From Bacteroidota bacterium (GTDB lineage: Bacteria > Bacteroidota > Bacteroidia > UBA4408): DNA of 64,000 bases. This document shows positions 27,866 to 36,933 of the stretch, piece after piece. The notes under the pieces were generated by a model. It made no database searches. It had not been told where the DNA came from and saw nothing but the letters and a program-made list of their open reading frames with translations. Each line of letters starts with the position of its first letter. Position 1 is the first letter of the stretch. The translations under genes were made by a program, and so were the position numbers. The stretch is taken from positions 1,972,001 to 2,036,000 of the forward strand of contig JADKHO010000001.1 of the NCBI GenBank assembly GCA_016721765.1. Direction: 5' to 3'.

Positions 27866-27923
27866 GTATTCTTTTTAACAGTGAAATGTTAGCTACTGGC
27901 CTATTGTTTTGTGGAAGCGCCAT

Positions 27924-27931
27924 CAAAACTA
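27924..27931 (-). promoter_or_regulatory. Promoter -7 box (TAGTTTTG) for the gene at 27260-27865
   Basis: The minus-strand TAnnTTTG match lies 58 bases upstream of the ATG at 27865. It is almost back-to-back with a plus-strand match at 27934-27941, as expected for a divergent promoter pair. Confidence 0.45.
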
Positions 27932-27933
27932 TC

Positions 27934-27941
27934 TAAATTTG
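27934..27941 (+). promoter_or_regulatory. Promoter -7 box (TAAATTTG) for the YD-repeat gene
   Basis: The plus-strand TAnnTTTG match lies 94 bases upstream of the ATG at 28036. A TTTTG at 27907-27911 sits about 22 bases upstream as a possible -33 element. Confidence 0.45.
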
Positions 27942-28035
27942 TGAAATATGCAGTTTTTCTGCCTGCAATAACGGTACTTGTGGAGAACTTTAGCCGGAAG
28001 TATGCGTTAAAGGTTCAAGTATTTTAACTATATAA

Positions 28036-28818
28036 ATGAATCACAAAGCAAGTTTGAGTTTTTTAAGTGGGGCTGTGTTGACGCTTTTGCTTTTTCATGC
28101 CATTTCAACCGGTCAAGCACAAGGTTTTTTTCCGGATGCAACCTTTTCAAAACCTTTATTACCCACACCTTCGGGAAAGATAAAATTTAGAGAGGATTGG
28201 TTGTATAAATTTACTAACGGAAAAATGACCCCACTCGGCATCAAAATCGGCTACGATCGTTATGATTCGTTGGGTTTGAAGGTTGAAGAGGCAAACTACG
28301 ATTTAAAAGGGAATCCCTTGTTGGAAGTTACCTATACTTATGATGAATGGGGGAGAGAGGCCCAATGTTTAGGCTATCGAGAAAGTAAAATATTTTACCG
28401 AAAATGGGCTTATGATTTTATTGATTCTTCAAAATGCCTCGAAAAACGGGTATTTAATAATGCAAGTAAGGAAAAATGGATTTATAGATTTGATGCTGCC
28501 GGAAATATTGTCGAAGAAATCAATTACAACGCAAATGGCGAATTAAATTACCGCTATGTGATAAAGTATACCACTTTTAATAAACCGGCCGAAATTGTTG
28601 AATTAAGCGGCAATGGTACCCTTTATGAAAAATGGATATACCTCTACAACAAAAGAAATCAAAATATTGAAGTCATGCAGTTTAATGCCAGCGAGGAGCT
28701 TTTCAAAAAGTACCTCAATACATTTGACGAGTACGGCAATCAAAAGGAAATAATGACGGTGGATAAAAACGGAATTGAAATAGAACGGACTGTATCGGAA
28801 TACCAGTTTTTTAAATAG
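28036..28818 (+). CDS. Secreted YD-repeat-like protein, copy 1
   Basis: A 260-residue protein with an N-terminal signal peptide (hydrophobic SFLSGAVLTLLLFHAI, then a cleavage region near TGQAQG). The mature part consists of repeated tyrosine/aspartate units such as YTYDEWGREAQCLGY, YRFDAAGNIVEEINYN and NTFDEYGNQKEIM, like Rhs/YD repeats. There are too few for a closed Rhs shell, and no toxin domain follows. A close paralogue is encoded at 47209-47988; the shared GKIKFREDW and AQCLG motifs and overall identity (over half by eye) indicate a duplication. The role is unknown, probably periplasmic or cell-surface. Confidence 0.8.
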   Translation: MNHKASLSFLSGAVLTLLLFHAISTGQAQGFFPDATFSKPLLPTPSGKIKFREDWLYKFTNGKMTPLGIKIGYDRYDSLGLKVEEANYDLKGNPLLEVTYTYDEWGREAQCLGYRESKIFYRKWAYDFIDSSKCLEKRVFNNASKEKWIYRFDAAGNIVEEINYNANGELNYRYVIKYTTFNKPAEIVELSGNGTLYEKWIYLYNKRNQNIEVMQFNASEELFKKYLNTFDEYGNQKEIMTVDKNGIEIERTVSEYQFFK

Positions 28819-28975
28819 CACTTTACAATAAACTAATTTTTGAGTATTGAGGTTGGTTGCTGCTGACTTTTCGCATTTCTACTTTATGTGCTAAAACTTC
28901 GAACTATAGTTACTACACTATTTGGCTTCTTACACTTATATCAGCCATCCTTATTTAGTATTATTCCTTAAACTA

Positions 28976-30604
28976 CTAGAACTTAATGAATGAATGGTTG
29001 AAATAAAAATCCTTACTACATATGCTAATAATATAAAATCCGGGAGAAAGTTGTTGCAAATTTATTTTGGCTGGGAAAGTAACATTCTTGCTCAAAAGTA
29101 TTGCCCCTAGTGGGCTTCTAATGCTATAGGAGAATTTCTCATTTAAAGATTTTAAATCTAAATTTTCAATTACCAAATTATCTGTGACAGGATTGGGATA
29201 AAGAATTATTTTCCCCCCTTTTAAATAATCCGATTTATGAAAAGACGAAGTAGTTTGATCAAAGATTAATTTGCAAACTATGGCTGAATCTTGTACTAAT
29301 TCATTCGTATCACTTACACTACCAATCAAAAATAAATTCTTGTCGATTCTTTCCATGTCCCATATTACAGAGGAAATCGGATCTTGAAAATTACTTTTCA
29401 ATACCCCTGACGTATCGATGATTTGTGCAAACATTCCCCAACTCGACTGAGAAAAAACCCCTGTTCCTGAAATAGCGATCGAACTATCATTCATTAAGCA
29501 TCCACTCACTATTCCATCTTGGCCTTGATTTGTTGGAGAATAAATGTATTCCCATTTTAATGTTCCGTTTTTACTAAATTTTGTAATGAACCCATTTGAA
29601 TATGAAAATGAAGAATCAATGCTTCCCAAAACATAACAATTTTCAGTGTCAAAAAATATCTTTTTTGGAAATTCATCTTTTCCCGTAACAGGGCTGTTTC
29701 TGTATATGGTAAACCATTTTTGGGTTCCGGAAGTATCAAATTGAACTAAGGCACAATCATAGCCGCTATTTGTTCCAACTCCTGTAGTTGTTGTCGCAAT
29801 AAATACCTTTGATGAATCATCAATGCCAATAACGCTAGGCAACATATGGTGATAATTTCCTCCTATGATTGGGTTTTGAAATAGTTGATTCCCTAAAGAG
29901 TCTAACTTTACAATACTTCCTGTAGTGGAAGGAGGACAACAATTACTAATAAACGTTAGATAAGCATTTCCGAGATTATCATGAACAATCGAACTTGCCC
30001 TTGTCATGTATGAATTGGTATCAATATGCACCCAGTTAAGATTTCCAGTTAAAGAGTATTGTGCTATAATGGCTTTATTAAAAGTGCCAGAGGAGTCAAT
30101 AAAACCAGAGAGAGATATAAAGCTATTTTTAAAAATTGCCGCATTTAGGAAATAGCAATTAAATCCTTGCATTGCTCCATATTTCTTTTCCCAAATAAAA
30201 TTACCTTGTGAGTCATATTTAATAAGAAAACCTACTTCGATCGGAGTATTAGGATTAACAGTCAAAACTCCAACTAAGTATATATTATTTAAACTATCTA
30301 TTAATAATTGTTGCACACCATATCCTCCTTGTGGAAGCCCAAATCCAATGATCTCACTCCAACTAGTATTTCCAAGTGTGTCAATTTTTTTTAAGAATAA
30401 ATTTGAGTATGTTGAACCCCAAGTAGAACTTGAAGATTCTTGGCCACATATAATAATATTATTATCGCTATCCTTAATAATTTTTTTACCTGCTGAATTA
30501 GGGTATTTGTTGATCCATTCCAAACTAAGCGTAGGCTGAGCAAGCACCCCAACAACTGAAAGAAAAAGCAAAAGGAATAAATATTTACTAATCGTAGCCT
30601 TCAT
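28976..30604 (-). CDS. Secreted T9SS protein with propeller-like repeats
   Basis: A 542-residue protein starting with a signal peptide (YLFLLLFLSVVGVLAQ). The body has recurring units of the form D..GN..W.......G, such as DTLGNTSWSEIIG, DSQGNFIWEKKYG and SKNGTLKWEYIY, as in SBBP/PQQ-like beta-propellers. The last 80 residues form a type A T9SS sorting domain (LYPNPVTDNLVIEN, LSPGFYIIS, ending FIKF). It should be exported and attached or released by the type IX system. The ligand is unknown. The truncated protein starting at 63073 has the same style. Confidence 0.85.
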   Translation of the reverse strand: MKATISKYLFLLLFLSVVGVLAQPTLSLEWINKYPNSAGKKIIKDSDNNIIICGQESSSSTWGSTYSNLFLKKIDTLGNTSWSEIIGFGLPQGGYGVQQLLIDSLNNIYLVGVLTVNPNTPIEVGFLIKYDSQGNFIWEKKYGAMQGFNCYFLNAAIFKNSFISLSGFIDSSGTFNKAIIAQYSLTGNLNWVHIDTNSYMTRASSIVHDNLGNAYLTFISNCCPPSTTGSIVKLDSLGNQLFQNPIIGGNYHHMLPSVIGIDDSSKVFIATTTTGVGTNSGYDCALVQFDTSGTQKWFTIYRNSPVTGKDEFPKKIFFDTENCYVLGSIDSSFSYSNGFITKFSKNGTLKWEYIYSPTNQGQDGIVSGCLMNDSSIAISGTGVFSQSSWGMFAQIIDTSGVLKSNFQDPISSVIWDMERIDKNLFLIGSVSDTNELVQDSAIVCKLIFDQTTSSFHKSDYLKGGKIILYPNPVTDNLVIENLDLKSLNEKFSYSIRSPLGAILLSKNVTFPAKINLQQLSPGFYIISICSKDFYFNHSFIKF

Positions 30605-30669
30605 GATGCAAATTGTACTAGCTAAAAATTGTGATTTTGTTGCTTTAATGAACAGCTATAAATAATATG

Positions 30670-31521
30670 CTAGACCGCCGGAAATACGCTATTTGCAAGC
30701 TGATAGCTCGACAATAAATTTGCTTCATCCAAATTCAAATTTATTTTTTCGGACTTAAAAAAATCAATCAAACTCTCAGTTGCTAAGTTCCCTACCAGGT
30801 CGTCATTGGCCATAGGGCATCCGCCAAATCCGTGGATGGCCACATCAAAACGCTTACACCCACTTTCGTATGCTGCTTTAATTTTTTCGGCTCTTGCTTG
30901 TGGGGTGGAATGCAAATGAGCTCCAAATTCAATTTCTTTAAAACGTGGGATAAGTTTGGTAAAAAGATAACGTATCGAATCTGGTGTGCTCACGCCAACG
31001 GTATCGGCAAGCGCAATAATTTTTATTCCCAATTGACTGAGTTTTGTTGTCCATTGTATGGCTACCTCGCTGCTCCAATCATCTCCATAAGGGTTTCCAA
31101 AAGCCATCGAAATATAAATCACCAATTCTTTATTGTTGCGCACACACAGGTTTTGAATTTCCTCCACGCGGCCGAGCGATTCTTCAATGCTGGAATTAGT
31201 ATTACGTTGCTGAAACGTTTCAGATATGGAAAATGGAAATCCAAGGTAATTAATTTCATCAAACTCTACAGCATCCTGAGCACCTCGCACGTTGGCAACA
31301 ATGGCAAGCAATTTTGACTTTGTGTTGCTGAGCTCTAAGCCATTCAAAACCTCCGTTGTATCGCGCAACTGAGGTATGGCTTTGGGAGATACAAAACTTC
31401 CAAAGTCAATAGTATCGAACCCCACTTTTAGCAAGGAGTTGATGTACTCAATTTTTTTTTGCGTGGGAATAAACTCATGTATTCCTTGCATTGCGTCGCG
31501 CGGGCATTCAATTATTTTCAT
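30670..31521 (-). CDS. Hydroxymethylglutaryl-CoA lyase-like enzyme
   Basis: TIM-barrel HMGL family, 283 residues. ECPRDAMQG (5-13) gives the catalytic Arg-Asp pair. HLH at 202-204 supplies metal ligands. GFGGCPMA (231-238) holds the active-site Cys235 of HMG-CoA lyases, and N245 fits the last ligand. The expected reaction is cleavage of HMG-CoA to acetoacetate and acetyl-CoA in leucine or ketone degradation. The N-terminus is shorter than in animal enzymes and related lyases share the fold, so the substrate is inferred. It overlaps pyrD by 4 bases (ATGA). Confidence 0.85.
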   Translation of the reverse strand: MKIIECPRDAMQGIHEFIPTQKKIEYINSLLKVGFDTIDFGSFVSPKAIPQLRDTTEVLNGLELSNTKSKLLAIVANVRGAQDAVEFDEINYLGFPFSISETFQQRNTNSSIEESLGRVEEIQNLCVRNNKELVIYISMAFGNPYGDDWSSEVAIQWTTKLSQLGIKIIALADTVGVSTPDSIRYLFTKLIPRFKEIEFGAHLHSTPQARAEKIKAAYESGCKRFDVAIHGFGGCPMANDDLVGNLATESLIDFFKSEKINLNLDEANLLSSYQLANSVFPAV

Positions 31522-32561
31522 TGCTTAAAATCGTGTTTCAAAATTCGTTTATTTATTGCTCGAATCAAAGCGGGGCCTTCATAAATAAAACCGGTGTATA
31601 GCTGCACCAAACTTGCACCCGCTTCCAGTTTTTCGATAGCATCGTTGGCGCTGTGTATTCCGCCCACAGCAACAATAGGGAAGGCGTGCTTGCTCTTTTC
31701 GGCCAGGTAACGTATTACCTCCGTAGCTCTTTTTGTAAGTGGTTTTCCGCTTAATCCGCCGGCGCCAATTTGTTCGATGTAGGTGGAATCACTTAACAAG
31801 TTACTGCGCTCAATTGTTGTATTGGTGGCAATAATTCCATCAATTTTTGTGACTTGAACAATTTCTACGATTTCATCCAATTGTTCATTGCTGAGGTCAG
31901 GAGCAATTTTTAGCAGGATGGGCTTGGGTTGCCGTTTTTGGGCATTGAGTTTTTTTAAGTGAAAAAGTAGGGCGCTTAGTGGTTCCTTGTCTTGCAGTGC
32001 CCGCAAACCGGGTGTATTGGGAGAGCTCACATTCACTACAAAATAATCCACTACAGCATGCAAACTGTTAAAACACTTTTCATAATCATCGGCCGCATTT
32101 TCGTTGGTAGTAATTTTATTTTTTCCGATGTTGCCACCCACAATTACCTTGGATTTTCGACGTTTTAAGCGCGCTGCAGCCGCATCTGCACCATTGTTAT
32201 TAAAGCCCATTCGATTAATTAAAGCACTGTCTTTTGGAAGTCGAAACATGCGTGGTTTATCATTGCCCGGTTGAGCTAATGGAGTTACAGTACCTATTTC
32301 AATGGCTCCAAATCCAAAGCAGGACAGCTCATCCATTAATTTAGCATCCTTATCAAAACCGGCAGCTAAACCAACCGGGTTAGGGAATTTAATTCCAAAT
32401 AAGGTACGTTCTAAACGCTTATCTTCGATGAGGTAAAAAGCTTTAACCAAGGAAGAAACAAAAGGGATTTTAAATGCAAGTTTTAAAAAGCGAAACACAA
32501 AATGATGAATTGCTTCGGGTGCAAATAGAAAAAATACAGGGCGTATGAGTTTTTTATACAT
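31518..32561 (-). CDS. pyrD: Dihydroorotate dehydrogenase (quinone), class 2
   Basis: Fourth step of pyrimidine synthesis, oxidising dihydroorotate with quinone at the inner membrane. It has 347 residues. The N-terminal helical extension (FVFRFLKLAF and neighbours) is the class 2 membrane-binding part. NPVGLAAGFDKD and NRMGFNNNG bind FMN. The class 2 catalytic Ser lies in NVSSPNTPGLR (around 177-187). VGGI near the C-terminus belongs to the phosphate site. It is co-transcribed with, and overlaps, the downstream HMG-CoA lyase gene. Confidence 0.96.
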   Translation of the reverse strand: MYKKLIRPVFFLFAPEAIHHFVFRFLKLAFKIPFVSSLVKAFYLIEDKRLERTLFGIKFPNPVGLAAGFDKDAKLMDELSCFGFGAIEIGTVTPLAQPGNDKPRMFRLPKDSALINRMGFNNNGADAAAARLKRRKSKVIVGGNIGKNKITTNENAADDYEKCFNSLHAVVDYFVVNVSSPNTPGLRALQDKEPLSALLFHLKKLNAQKRQPKPILLKIAPDLSNEQLDEIVEIVQVTKIDGIIATNTTIERSNLLSDSTYIEQIGAGGLSGKPLTKRATEVIRYLAEKSKHAFPIVAVGGIHSANDAIEKLEAGASLVQLYTGFIYEGPALIRAINKRILKHDFKQ

Positions 32562-32618
32562 AAAATTTTTACCTGACGAAATGCGCTGTATTCCTTTATT
32601 TACAAGACAAATAGTCGC

Positions 32619-32626
32619 TATTTTTG
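32619..32626 (+). promoter_or_regulatory. Possible -7 box (TATTTTTG) upstream of clpB
   Basis: A plus-strand TAnnTTTG match 146 bases ahead of the clpB ATG, with no -33 TTG at 19 bases. Weak. No heat-shock operator was recognised. Confidence 0.3.
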
Positions 32627-32771
32627 AGAATTGTACGTCAAAATTACTTAATTACTTACAATAAATAGGTGGGAATGTTTTTTGACAAGAAGGTTAAGCA
32701 ATTAAAACACTAACACAGATGCTTCATGTAGAGCTGTATTGCTTTATATTGCTATCTATAAATTTCCGAAA

Positions 32772-35399
32772 ATGAACTTAAAAAATTTTACAATTAAATC
32801 TCAGGAGGCAATACAAGAGGCCCAAAACCTCGCTATTGCTAACGATCAGCAAGCAATTGAAAATGGCCATTTGCTGAAAGGAATATTAAAGGTGGATGAA
32901 AATGTTACACCTTACATCTTAAAAAAATTAAATGTCAATTCCCCCAATTTTATAAAAGCGCTGGATAAGGTGGTGGAATCTTATCCGAAGGTAACAGGGG
33001 CAAGCCCTTATTTATCCAACACTGCCAATCAAGCTATTGTAAAGGCAAGTAACTTTTTAAAAGAGTTTAAGGATGAATTTGTTTCCATTGAACATTTGTT
33101 ACTCGGAATCCTATCCACAAAAGATACAATTTCACAACTGATGAAAGATAGTGGCATTTCGGAGAAAGACTTAAAAGCAGCAATAGTGGATTTGCGAAAA
33201 GGGGCCACCTCAAATTCGGCTAGTGCTGATGAAACCTACAATTCGCTAAATAAGTATGCGATTAATTTAAATGAACAGGTTCGAAAAGGTAAGCTGGATC
33301 CGGTTATTGGAAGAGATGAGGAAATTAGAAGAGTGCTGCAAATTCTTACCCGAAGAACCAAGAATAATCCAATTTTAATTGGTGAGCCGGGAGTTGGTAA
33401 AACAGCTATTGCCGAAGGATTAGCGCACCGTATTGTGAATGGCGATGTGCCTGAAAATCTTAAATCGAAGCTGATTTATTCGCTCGATATGGGAGCTTTA
33501 ATTGCCGGTGCAAAATACAAAGGAGAGTTTGAAGAGCGCTTGAAATCCGTAATCAAAGAAGTGATTGCAGCCGAAGGGGAAATTGTTCTTTTTATTGATG
33601 AGATTCATACGCTGGTAGGTGCCGGTGGGGGTGAAGGAGCGATGGATGCTGCGAATATTCTGAAACCAGCCTTGGCGCGTGGAGAGCTCAGAGCAATTGG
33701 TGCCACCACTTTAAATGAGTATCAGAAATATTTCGAAAAAGATAAGGCACTCGAACGTCGTTTCCAAAAAGTAATGGTGGAAGAGCCAAGTGCTGAGGAT
33801 GCTATTTCCATCCTTCGCGGGATAAAAGAAAAATATGAAACACACCATAAAGTGCGTATCAAAGACGAGGCAATTATTTCGGCTGTGGAGCTTTCGCAGC
33901 GATATATAAACGAGCGATTCCTTCCCGATAAGGCGATTGACTTAATGGATGAAGCCGCTTCGAAATTGCGCATGGAAATTAATTCGATGCCGGTGGAGTT
34001 GGATGAATTGGAGCGAAAAATACGTCAATTGGAAATTGAACGCGAGGCCATTAAACGTGAGAACGACACACGAAAATTGGAAGGATTGGGAAAGGAGATT
34101 GCAGAGCTAAGCGATCAGCGAAATTCCTTAAAAGCCAAGTGGCAAAGTGAAAAGGAAATTGTGGAAGGCATACAAAAAGTTAAGGAAGAAATAGAGCACC
34201 TTAAATTTGAAGCAGAGCAAGCAGAGCGAAATGGCGATTATGGGAAAGTGGCTGAAATTCGCTATGGTAAAATAAAAGATGCGGAAGCAAAAGTAACTGC
34301 ATCAATGGCAAAATTGGATGAGTTAAAGGCAAATGGTTCACCCATGATTAAAGAAGAAGTGGATAGCCAGGATATAGCCGATGTGGTATCCCGTTGGACG
34401 GGAATTCCGGTAACACGCATGTTGCAAAGTGAACGTGAAAAATTACTGCACTTAGAAGATGAGTTGCACCAGCGTGTGGTTGGGCAAGACGAAGCCATTG
34501 AAGCAATTGCCGATGCAATACGCAGAAGCAGAGCCGGCATGCAAGATCCGCGCAAGCCAATTGGATCGTTTATTTTTTTGGGAACCACAGGTGTTGGAAA
34601 AACAGAGTTAGCAAAAGCATTGGCCGATTTTCTGTTCAATAATGAACATTCCATGACACGCATCGACATGAGTGAGTACCAGGAGCGTCATTCGGTATCG
34701 CGCTTGGTGGGGGCTCCTCCGGGATATGTGGGATATGAAGAAGGCGGACAATTGACCGAGGCAGTACGCAGAAAACCCTACAGTGTAATTTTGTTAGATG
34801 AGATTGAAAAGGCGCATCCTGATGTATTTAATATTTTGTTGCAAGTGTTGGATGATGGTCGATTGACGGACAATAAGGGCAGAGTGGTGAATTTTAAAAA
34901 CACGATTATCATCATGACCAGCAACATGGGTTCGCACATTATTCAGGAAAATTTTGAAGGTATGAATGAAGGCAATAAGGATAAGATACTTTCTAAAACT
35001 AGGCTCGAGGTGTTTGAGTTACTGAAGAAAAGTATTCGCCCCGAATTCTTGAACAGAATTGATGAAACCATAATGTTTACGCCGCTTTCGCGTGAAGATG
35101 TGAAGCAAATTGTAAAAATTCAGTTTGGATTATTGGCTAAAACCTTAGCAGAGAATAATATAAAAATTGAAGCCACCGAAGAGGCAATTGATTGGTTGGC
35201 ACAATTGGGATATGATCCTCAGTTTGGAGCACGACCGGTGAAACGCGTTTTGCAGAAACGGGTAGTGAATGAATTGAGCAAGCAAATATTGGCCGGTAAA
35301 GTTCATGCAGATTCCGAAATTATGTTGGATGTGTTTGATGGAGAATTTGTGTTTCGCGGAAAGATTGAGAAGGAATTGAAGAAGCAGAAAGTGAAATAA
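32772..35399 (+). CDS. clpB: ATP-dependent disaggregase ClpB
   Basis: Hsp100 chaperone that rescues aggregated proteins with DnaK. I place the start at the ATG at 32772 (MNLKNFTIKSQEAI), giving 875 residues. The upstream TTG at 32739 would add 11 residues the family lacks. Domains: Clp N-terminal repeat (1-150); first AAA with Walker A GEPGVGKT (around 204-211) and FIDEIHTL; a coiled-coil middle domain (around 410-530); second AAA with GTTGVGKT (around 603-611) and LLDEIEKAHPDV; C-terminal small domain. It has a single terminator behind it and no operon partner. Confidence 0.97.
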   Translation: MNLKNFTIKSQEAIQEAQNLAIANDQQAIENGHLLKGILKVDENVTPYILKKLNVNSPNFIKALDKVVESYPKVTGASPYLSNTANQAIVKASNFLKEFKDEFVSIEHLLLGILSTKDTISQLMKDSGISEKDLKAAIVDLRKGATSNSASADETYNSLNKYAINLNEQVRKGKLDPVIGRDEEIRRVLQILTRRTKNNPILIGEPGVGKTAIAEGLAHRIVNGDVPENLKSKLIYSLDMGALIAGAKYKGEFEERLKSVIKEVIAAEGEIVLFIDEIHTLVGAGGGEGAMDAANILKPALARGELRAIGATTLNEYQKYFEKDKALERRFQKVMVEEPSAEDAISILRGIKEKYETHHKVRIKDEAIISAVELSQRYINERFLPDKAIDLMDEAASKLRMEINSMPVELDELERKIRQLEIEREAIKRENDTRKLEGLGKEIAELSDQRNSLKAKWQSEKEIVEGIQKVKEEIEHLKFEAEQAERNGDYGKVAEIRYGKIKDAEAKVTASMAKLDELKANGSPMIKEEVDSQDIADVVSRWTGIPVTRMLQSEREKLLHLEDELHQRVVGQDEAIEAIADAIRRSRAGMQDPRKPIGSFIFLGTTGVGKTELAKALADFLFNNEHSMTRIDMSEYQERHSVSRLVGAPPGYVGYEEGGQLTEAVRRKPYSVILLDEIEKAHPDVFNILLQVLDDGRLTDNKGRVVNFKNTIIIMTSNMGSHIIQENFEGMNEGNKDKILSKTRLEVFELLKKSIRPEFLNRIDETIMFTPLSREDVKQIVKIQFGLLAKTLAENNIKIEATEEAIDWLAQLGYDPQFGARPVKRVLQKRVVNELSKQILAGKVHADSEIMLDVFDGEFVFRGKIEKELKKQKVK

Positions 35400-35410
35400 T
35401 AGCAATCAAC

Positions 35411-35445
35411 GAAGCGCCTCAAGACATTTGTGGCGCTTCATTTTT
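35411..35445 (+). terminator. Terminator after clpB
   Basis: GAAGCGCC (35411-35418) pairs with GGCGCTTC (35432-35439), followed by ATTTTT. It lies 12 bases after the clpB stop. Confidence 0.85.
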
Positions 35446-36157
35446 GCACTATTAAATCGCAGTTAATTGTAGTTTTTTTAAGCAAGCAATCCCACCTTTT
35501 TATTCTTATAATTGCCCCAATTCAGCAGTTCTTTAGTTGACAATCTCTAAAATTCTTTAGTGGTACTAATGAGCCACATGAAATAATTCATGCAAAATAG
35601 CTAATTCAATGTCGGCTACTGGGGCATTTATTAGCTCGCGGGGAGTAAATTGCTCTTACTCTAGGCTGAGAAAATAAATTCCTTCCGGTTTATAAAACTT
35701 TTATTTACGGCCCATTGTTTAATTTCTATGAAAAATAAATTTACATTTCTATTTAGTATTGTCAAGTTAAAAACGTGACTTATTTATAAGGCATAAGACT
35801 TGTAAGTCATGCGCCAGCGAGGGTTTTGTGATCCAATTAATTTGTCCTCCTGAACGAAGTGAAGGAGCTCTTTAACAATTATAAATTGGTCTGATCTTTA
35901 TTTTGAAGCAGATAATTCGCAACTGGCTTGAGATTTCGACTTTGATTAAAGAATCGAAATTCATCGAGGTTGAAGAGTTGCTTCGCATAGCTCAGCAAGA
36001 CATAATTCGCAACTGGCTTGAGATTTCGACTTTGATCTAAGCTTCGAAATTCATCGAGTTGAAGAGTTGCTTCGCATAGCTCAGCAAGACAGATGGTTCT
36101 GGAGCTTCGAATAGTTCAGTAAGTTAGGTGGTTCTTTATTCTTTGAAAAAAAGCTTG
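35446..36157. other. Gene-free, repeat-bearing region between clpB and the tRNA array
   Basis: About 710 bases with no plausible ORF. 35446-35800 is AT-rich and featureless to me. Around 35850-35875 a short dyad (TCCTCCTGAACGAAGTGAAGGAG) resembles common intergenic repeats. 35912-36090 is the direct repeat listed separately. It is the tail-to-tail zone of clpB and the tRNA cluster. Confidence 0.6.
35912..36090. repeat. Tandem direct repeat, two copies of about 90 bp
   Basis: Copy 1 at 35912-36001 and copy 2 at 36002-36090 both begin ATAATTCGCAACTGGCTTGA and end GCATAGCTCAGCAAGAC. They differ only in a few bases and one indel. A weaker partial third copy (GCTTCGAATAGTTCAGTAAG) lies near 36100-36133. 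Within each copy, TTCGATTCT/TCGAAATT words form a local dyad. Confidence 0.85.
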
Positions 36158-36224
36158 AGCTGTTGACTGGAATTGAACCCGTGACCTCTTCTCCGCCTGC
36201 GGCGGATGCTCTACCCCAGAGCAT
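36158..36224 (-). pseudogene. Degenerate tRNA-Thr copy 1 with palindromic anticodon arm
   Basis: It keeps the T-arm (CGGGTTCAATTCC; one base altered in the stem) and CAACAGC 3' acceptor. The anticodon arm is replaced by TCCGCCGCAGGCGGA (36192-36206), and the D-arm becomes a perfect 7-bp hairpin GATGCTC/GAGCATC. The 5' acceptor strand is replaced by a T-run. It is the most distal copy. Confidence 0.8.
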
Positions 36225-36281
36225 CAAAAAAAATTGTAGTATGTGGTTAGGAAAAACGTGAAATTTTTAGGAAAATTCTTG

Positions 36282-36348
36282 AGCTGTTGACGGGAATTGA
36301 ACCCGTGACCTCTTCTCCGCCTGCGGCGGATGCTCTACCCCAGAGCAA
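36282..36348 (-). pseudogene. Degenerate tRNA-Thr copy 2
   Basis: As copy 1, with the palindrome TCCGCCGCAGGCGGA in place of the anticodon arm. The 5' flank reads GTTGCTC instead of GATGCTC, so four acceptor pairs could still form but the D-arm stem is shorter. T-arm intact. Confidence 0.8.
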
Positions 36349-36405
36349 CAAAAAAAATTGTAGTATGTGGTGCGGAAAAACGTGAAATTTTTAGGAAAAT
36401 TCTTG

Positions 36406-36472
36406 AGCTGTTGACGGGAATTGAACCCGTGACCTCTTCTCCGCCTGCGGCGGATGCTCTACCCCAGAGCAT
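36406..36472 (-). pseudogene. Degenerate tRNA-Thr copy 3
   Basis: As copy 1: T-arm and 3' acceptor intact, palindrome in place of the anticodon arm, D-arm as a GATGCTC/GAGCATC hairpin. It directly follows the functional tRNA-Thr(GGT) unit in transcription order. Confidence 0.8.
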
Positions 36473-36529
36473 CAAAAAAAATTGTAGTATGTGGTGCGGA
36501 AAAACGTAAAATTTTTAGGAAAATTCTTG

Positions 36530-36601
<72 letters not shown>

Positions 36602-36615
36602 TTGTTAAGAAGAGA

Positions 36616-36649
36616 TTAAGAAATGCGATATGAAAATCGCATTTCTTAA
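36616..36649. other. Perfect 14-bp hairpin between tRNA-Gly and tRNA-Thr
   Basis: TTAAGAAATGCGAT and ATCGCATTTCTTAA flank a 6-base loop. It sits in the 51-base spacer of the tRNA transcript. A processing site for RNase III or a spacer stabiliser are possible roles. It is not followed by T-runs on the minus strand. Confidence 0.7.
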
Positions 36650-36652
36650 AAG

Positions 36653-36725
36653 AGCGGAAGACCGGGCTCGAACCGGCCACCCTCAGCTTGGAAGGCTGAT
36701 GCTCTACCAAATGAGCTACTTCCGC
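36653..36725 (-). tRNA. tRNA-Gly (TCC)
   Basis: A full cloverleaf: acceptor GCGGAAG/CTTCCGC, anticodon stem TCAGC/GCTGA with loop CTTCCAA giving anticodon TCC, T-arm GCCGGTTCGAGCCCGGT. No CCA is encoded. Confidence 0.96.
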
Positions 36726-36811
36726 TTGTAATTTTTTTAGGATTTCGGAATCAAAGATAGGAATTGAATCCTAAATTGAAATCCCATTTCCTCCATCTTA
36801 ATTCCCATTGG

Positions 36812-36894
36812 TGGGGAGAGAAGGATTCGAACCTTCGAAGCAATTAAGCAACAGATTTACAGTCTGTCCCATTTGGCCACTCTGGTATCTCCCC
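36812..36894 (-). tRNA. tRNA-Tyr (GTA)
   Basis: Class II tRNA of 83 bases. Acceptor GGGGAGA/TCTCCCC, anticodon stem CAGA/TCTG with loop CTGTAAA giving anticodon GTA, long variable arm, T-arm GAAGGTTCGAATCCTTC. Discriminator A, no CCA encoded. Confidence 0.96.
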
Positions 36895-36933
36895 TTCTAA
36901 AATTAATTACACTATTTAAAGAACAAAATTTAG

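Noticed and set aside
32739..32771. TTG start of clpB 11 codons upstream
   Set aside because: The family N-terminus begins MNLKNFTIKS, at the ATG at 32772.
35780..35830. Degenerate tRNA (GACTTGTAAGTC anticodon-arm-like sequence)
   Set aside because: No matching acceptor, D-arm or T-arm could be built around it.
36158..36472. Attachment sites of an integrative element at a tRNA gene
   Set aside because: The 3' tRNA fragments do recall att duplications, but there is no integrase or island between them and the spacing is a constant 124 bp.
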